From Zarea fungicola (taxonomy: Eukaryota > Ascomycota > Sordariomycetes > Hypocreales > Cordycipitaceae): DNA of 64,000 bases. Below, one piece after another: positions 62,778 to 64,000 of the stretch. The DNA is taken from NCBI GenBank assembly GCA_900169235.1, contig FWCC01000141.1:194284-258283 (forward strand), in the 5' to 3' direction. Position 1 is the stretch's first letter; each line of letters begins with the position of its first letter. The translations under genes were made by a program, and so were the position numbers. A model generated the notes under the pieces. That model searched no databases and had not been told where the DNA came from. It saw only the letters and a program-made list of their open reading frames with translations.

Positions 62778-63490
62778 TTTTTTGTCGCTCTCATTTAATA
62801 AAAAACTACGCTGTTGAAGAGAGTGGTAACGTCTGGTAGCCATCCTAATCCGAGTCCAGCTGTGTTTCCCAGTAAGGGTACCCGCCAAAAATTTAACACA
62901 AGCTAGAGTTTCTAATCCGATGAAGATGGTCCCTGACCAAATTTTGGTATTGGACATTGCATAAACCGCGGGCAGGCGGATTTCCTTAGATACTGTAAAG
63001 GCTGGGGGTCACGCATCTGATCGGGACTCCCCATTTCAGAAATCAATGGGCAGCTTTTGGTTCGCTCGCCTTTACTTGGACTGCTCGGCGGTTGTGGGAG
63101 CGACTTTACAACATGTGACGTAGGGCACGCATTAAACTAACGTGTCGTGAAGACAATTGCGGCTCCAATGGCTCCATGATAAGTAGCGACATCCGAAAAG
63201 GCTGCAACCTTTTCGAGTGGTTTGATCAACAACCAAGTGAGAGTCGTTATGAGATTTGACCGAGGGGGTTGTCACCACACCGATTCAGACATCGTCGTTG
63301 AGGGTGAAATTGGGCCGAGCCGTTGCGATATATCTTTGACGTGAGTGGTCCCACGAGGAAATGTATCTGCTTCGAACAGTAGAACATCTACTGACCCCTC
63401 TGGTATTTGCGTGAAAGGCTGAGTCAATTTGCAAGAAAGTCTGCGTTCCCAGCGAGGAACTGAGATATCCTTACTCCTGTTTCGAAGCCG
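62778..63490. other. Convergent intergenic region
   Basis: 3' flanks of the HRI1-like gene and the right-edge gene. A minus-strand open frame at 62487..62957 is antisense to the HRI1-like gene and rejected. Confidence 0.45.
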
Positions 63491-64000
63491 TCATGGGCCG
63501 ATGCAGAATTCTGGCGTCTCATCAACAATCTCAAACCACGACCATGGATGCTTCTTGTCGCATGACAGCCAAACAGTATCCATAAACTCAATCATGCTCC
63601 TGCAAGAAGTAGGGGCCAATCCATTTGTGATTTCTTCCATATGTTCAGCAACCTGCAACCGCGACGACTCAGAAGTAAGTAAGGGTGCCAACTCCAGACA
63701 GCTGATGAAGTAAGGGAACAGCAGATACCGGGGTCCACGGGGGCCTCGTTGCATTTCGTTGACTATACTCTGCCTCAGTTTGATTGCTGTCTGGCGTCTC
63801 ACTGCGCTGCCGTTATCGGGCTGCAATGATTGTATCAATAACAAGGCCATCAACCGAAATATGTTTCCTTGGGAGATGAGGTGCTGTTTTTCAAATTCTT
63901 CCATAGGTTGCATGTGTACCATGCGGCGGGAAGCCTCCTGTACGGGCATCCAAGCCTTGATAGAAGTTGCCAGTTGCTGAGCTTGCTCAATCGACTCTTC
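63491..64000 (-). CDS. C-terminal part of a probable fungal-specific transcription factor, truncated by window edge
   Basis: The frame is open from the right edge (64000) to a stop at 63491, giving the last 169 residues of a larger protein. The sequence is helical with LMALLLIQSLQPDN, then LLFPYFISCLELAPLLT, RLQVAEHMEEI and IEFMDTVWLSCD before a W-rich end and stop. This layout (a hydrophobic segment followed by a regularly spaced helix and an M-x2-VW motif) is typical of the C-terminus of fungal_trans_2 regulators. The DNA-binding part, if present, lies outside the window. Family call moderate; partial status certain. Confidence 0.6.
   Translation of the reverse strand, partial: EESIEQAQQLATSIKAWMPVQEASRRMVHMQPMEEFEKQHLISQGNIFRLMALLLIQSLQPDNGSAVRRQTAIKLRQSIVNEMQRGPRGPRYLLFPYFISCLELAPLLTSESSRLQVAEHMEEITNGLAPTSCRSMIEFMDTVWLSCDKKHPWSWFEIVDETPEFCIGP

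Noticed and set aside
62487..62957. 156-codon minus-strand frame
   Set aside because: Antisense to the HRI1-like gene.

Overview
The window is nuclear DNA of a filamentous ascomycete. Introns are short (about 47-97 nt) with GT..AG ends and CTAAC/CTAAT branch sites. The gene families are typical of Pezizomycotina: a HET-domain/ankyrin protein, Zn2Cys6 regulators, a 14-TM-type MFS pump, fungal terpenoid enzymes and small secreted Cys-rich proteins. A hypocrealean fungus is my guess, not a demonstrated fact. Exon structures were built by hand from splice signals and reading frame; none is confirmed by RNA.

Layout. (1) 0.5-10.1 kb: a cullin-neddylation factor of the Dcn1 family, mitochondrial ribosomal protein bS6m/Mrp17, a long HET+ankyrin gene with a frameshift near its 3' end, and an RBR ubiquitin ligase. 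(2) 10.9-20.7 kb: GTP cyclohydrolase I lies head to head with a 1,148-residue protein that joins a methyltransferase, an FAD-linked oxidase, a phosphomevalonate-kinase-like P-loop domain and an adenine-phosphoribosyltransferase-like domain. Next come an apparently catalytically dead RNase III-like protein and a divergent OTT_1508-type deaminase. (3) 23.3-41.4 kb: a terpenoid cluster with terpene cyclase, GGPP-type prenyl synthase, P450 and a NodU/CmcH-type carbamoyltransferase. A membrane protein, a small secreted protein, an MFS exporter and a Zn2Cys6 regulator follow. The predicted chemistry is a cyclised, oxidised and O-carbamoylated isoprenoid that is then exported. (4) 43-64 kb: a sparse, accessory-looking region with secreted Cys-rich proteins, an APH-fold kinase, an ankyrin-CorA-like membrane protein, a decayed NAD-dependent epimerase/reductase, repeat remnants, a HRI1-like protein and the C-terminus of a probable transcription factor running off the right edge.

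The most unusual element is at 57.94-59.00 kb on the minus strand. A 30-codon signal-peptide exon is followed by thirteen successive internal micro-exons of only 3 or 6 nt (one or two codons each), and the stop codon opens the last exon. The fourteen introns are 53-79 nt long, phase 0, with good donor sites and mostly clear branch sites. The product would be a 45-residue precursor with a tiny tail holding six cysteines. Because every micro-exon is in phase 0, any could be skipped without breaking the frame. The four-domain fusion paired with GTP cyclohydrolase I, and the carbamoyltransferase within a terpenoid cluster, are the next most interesting systems.
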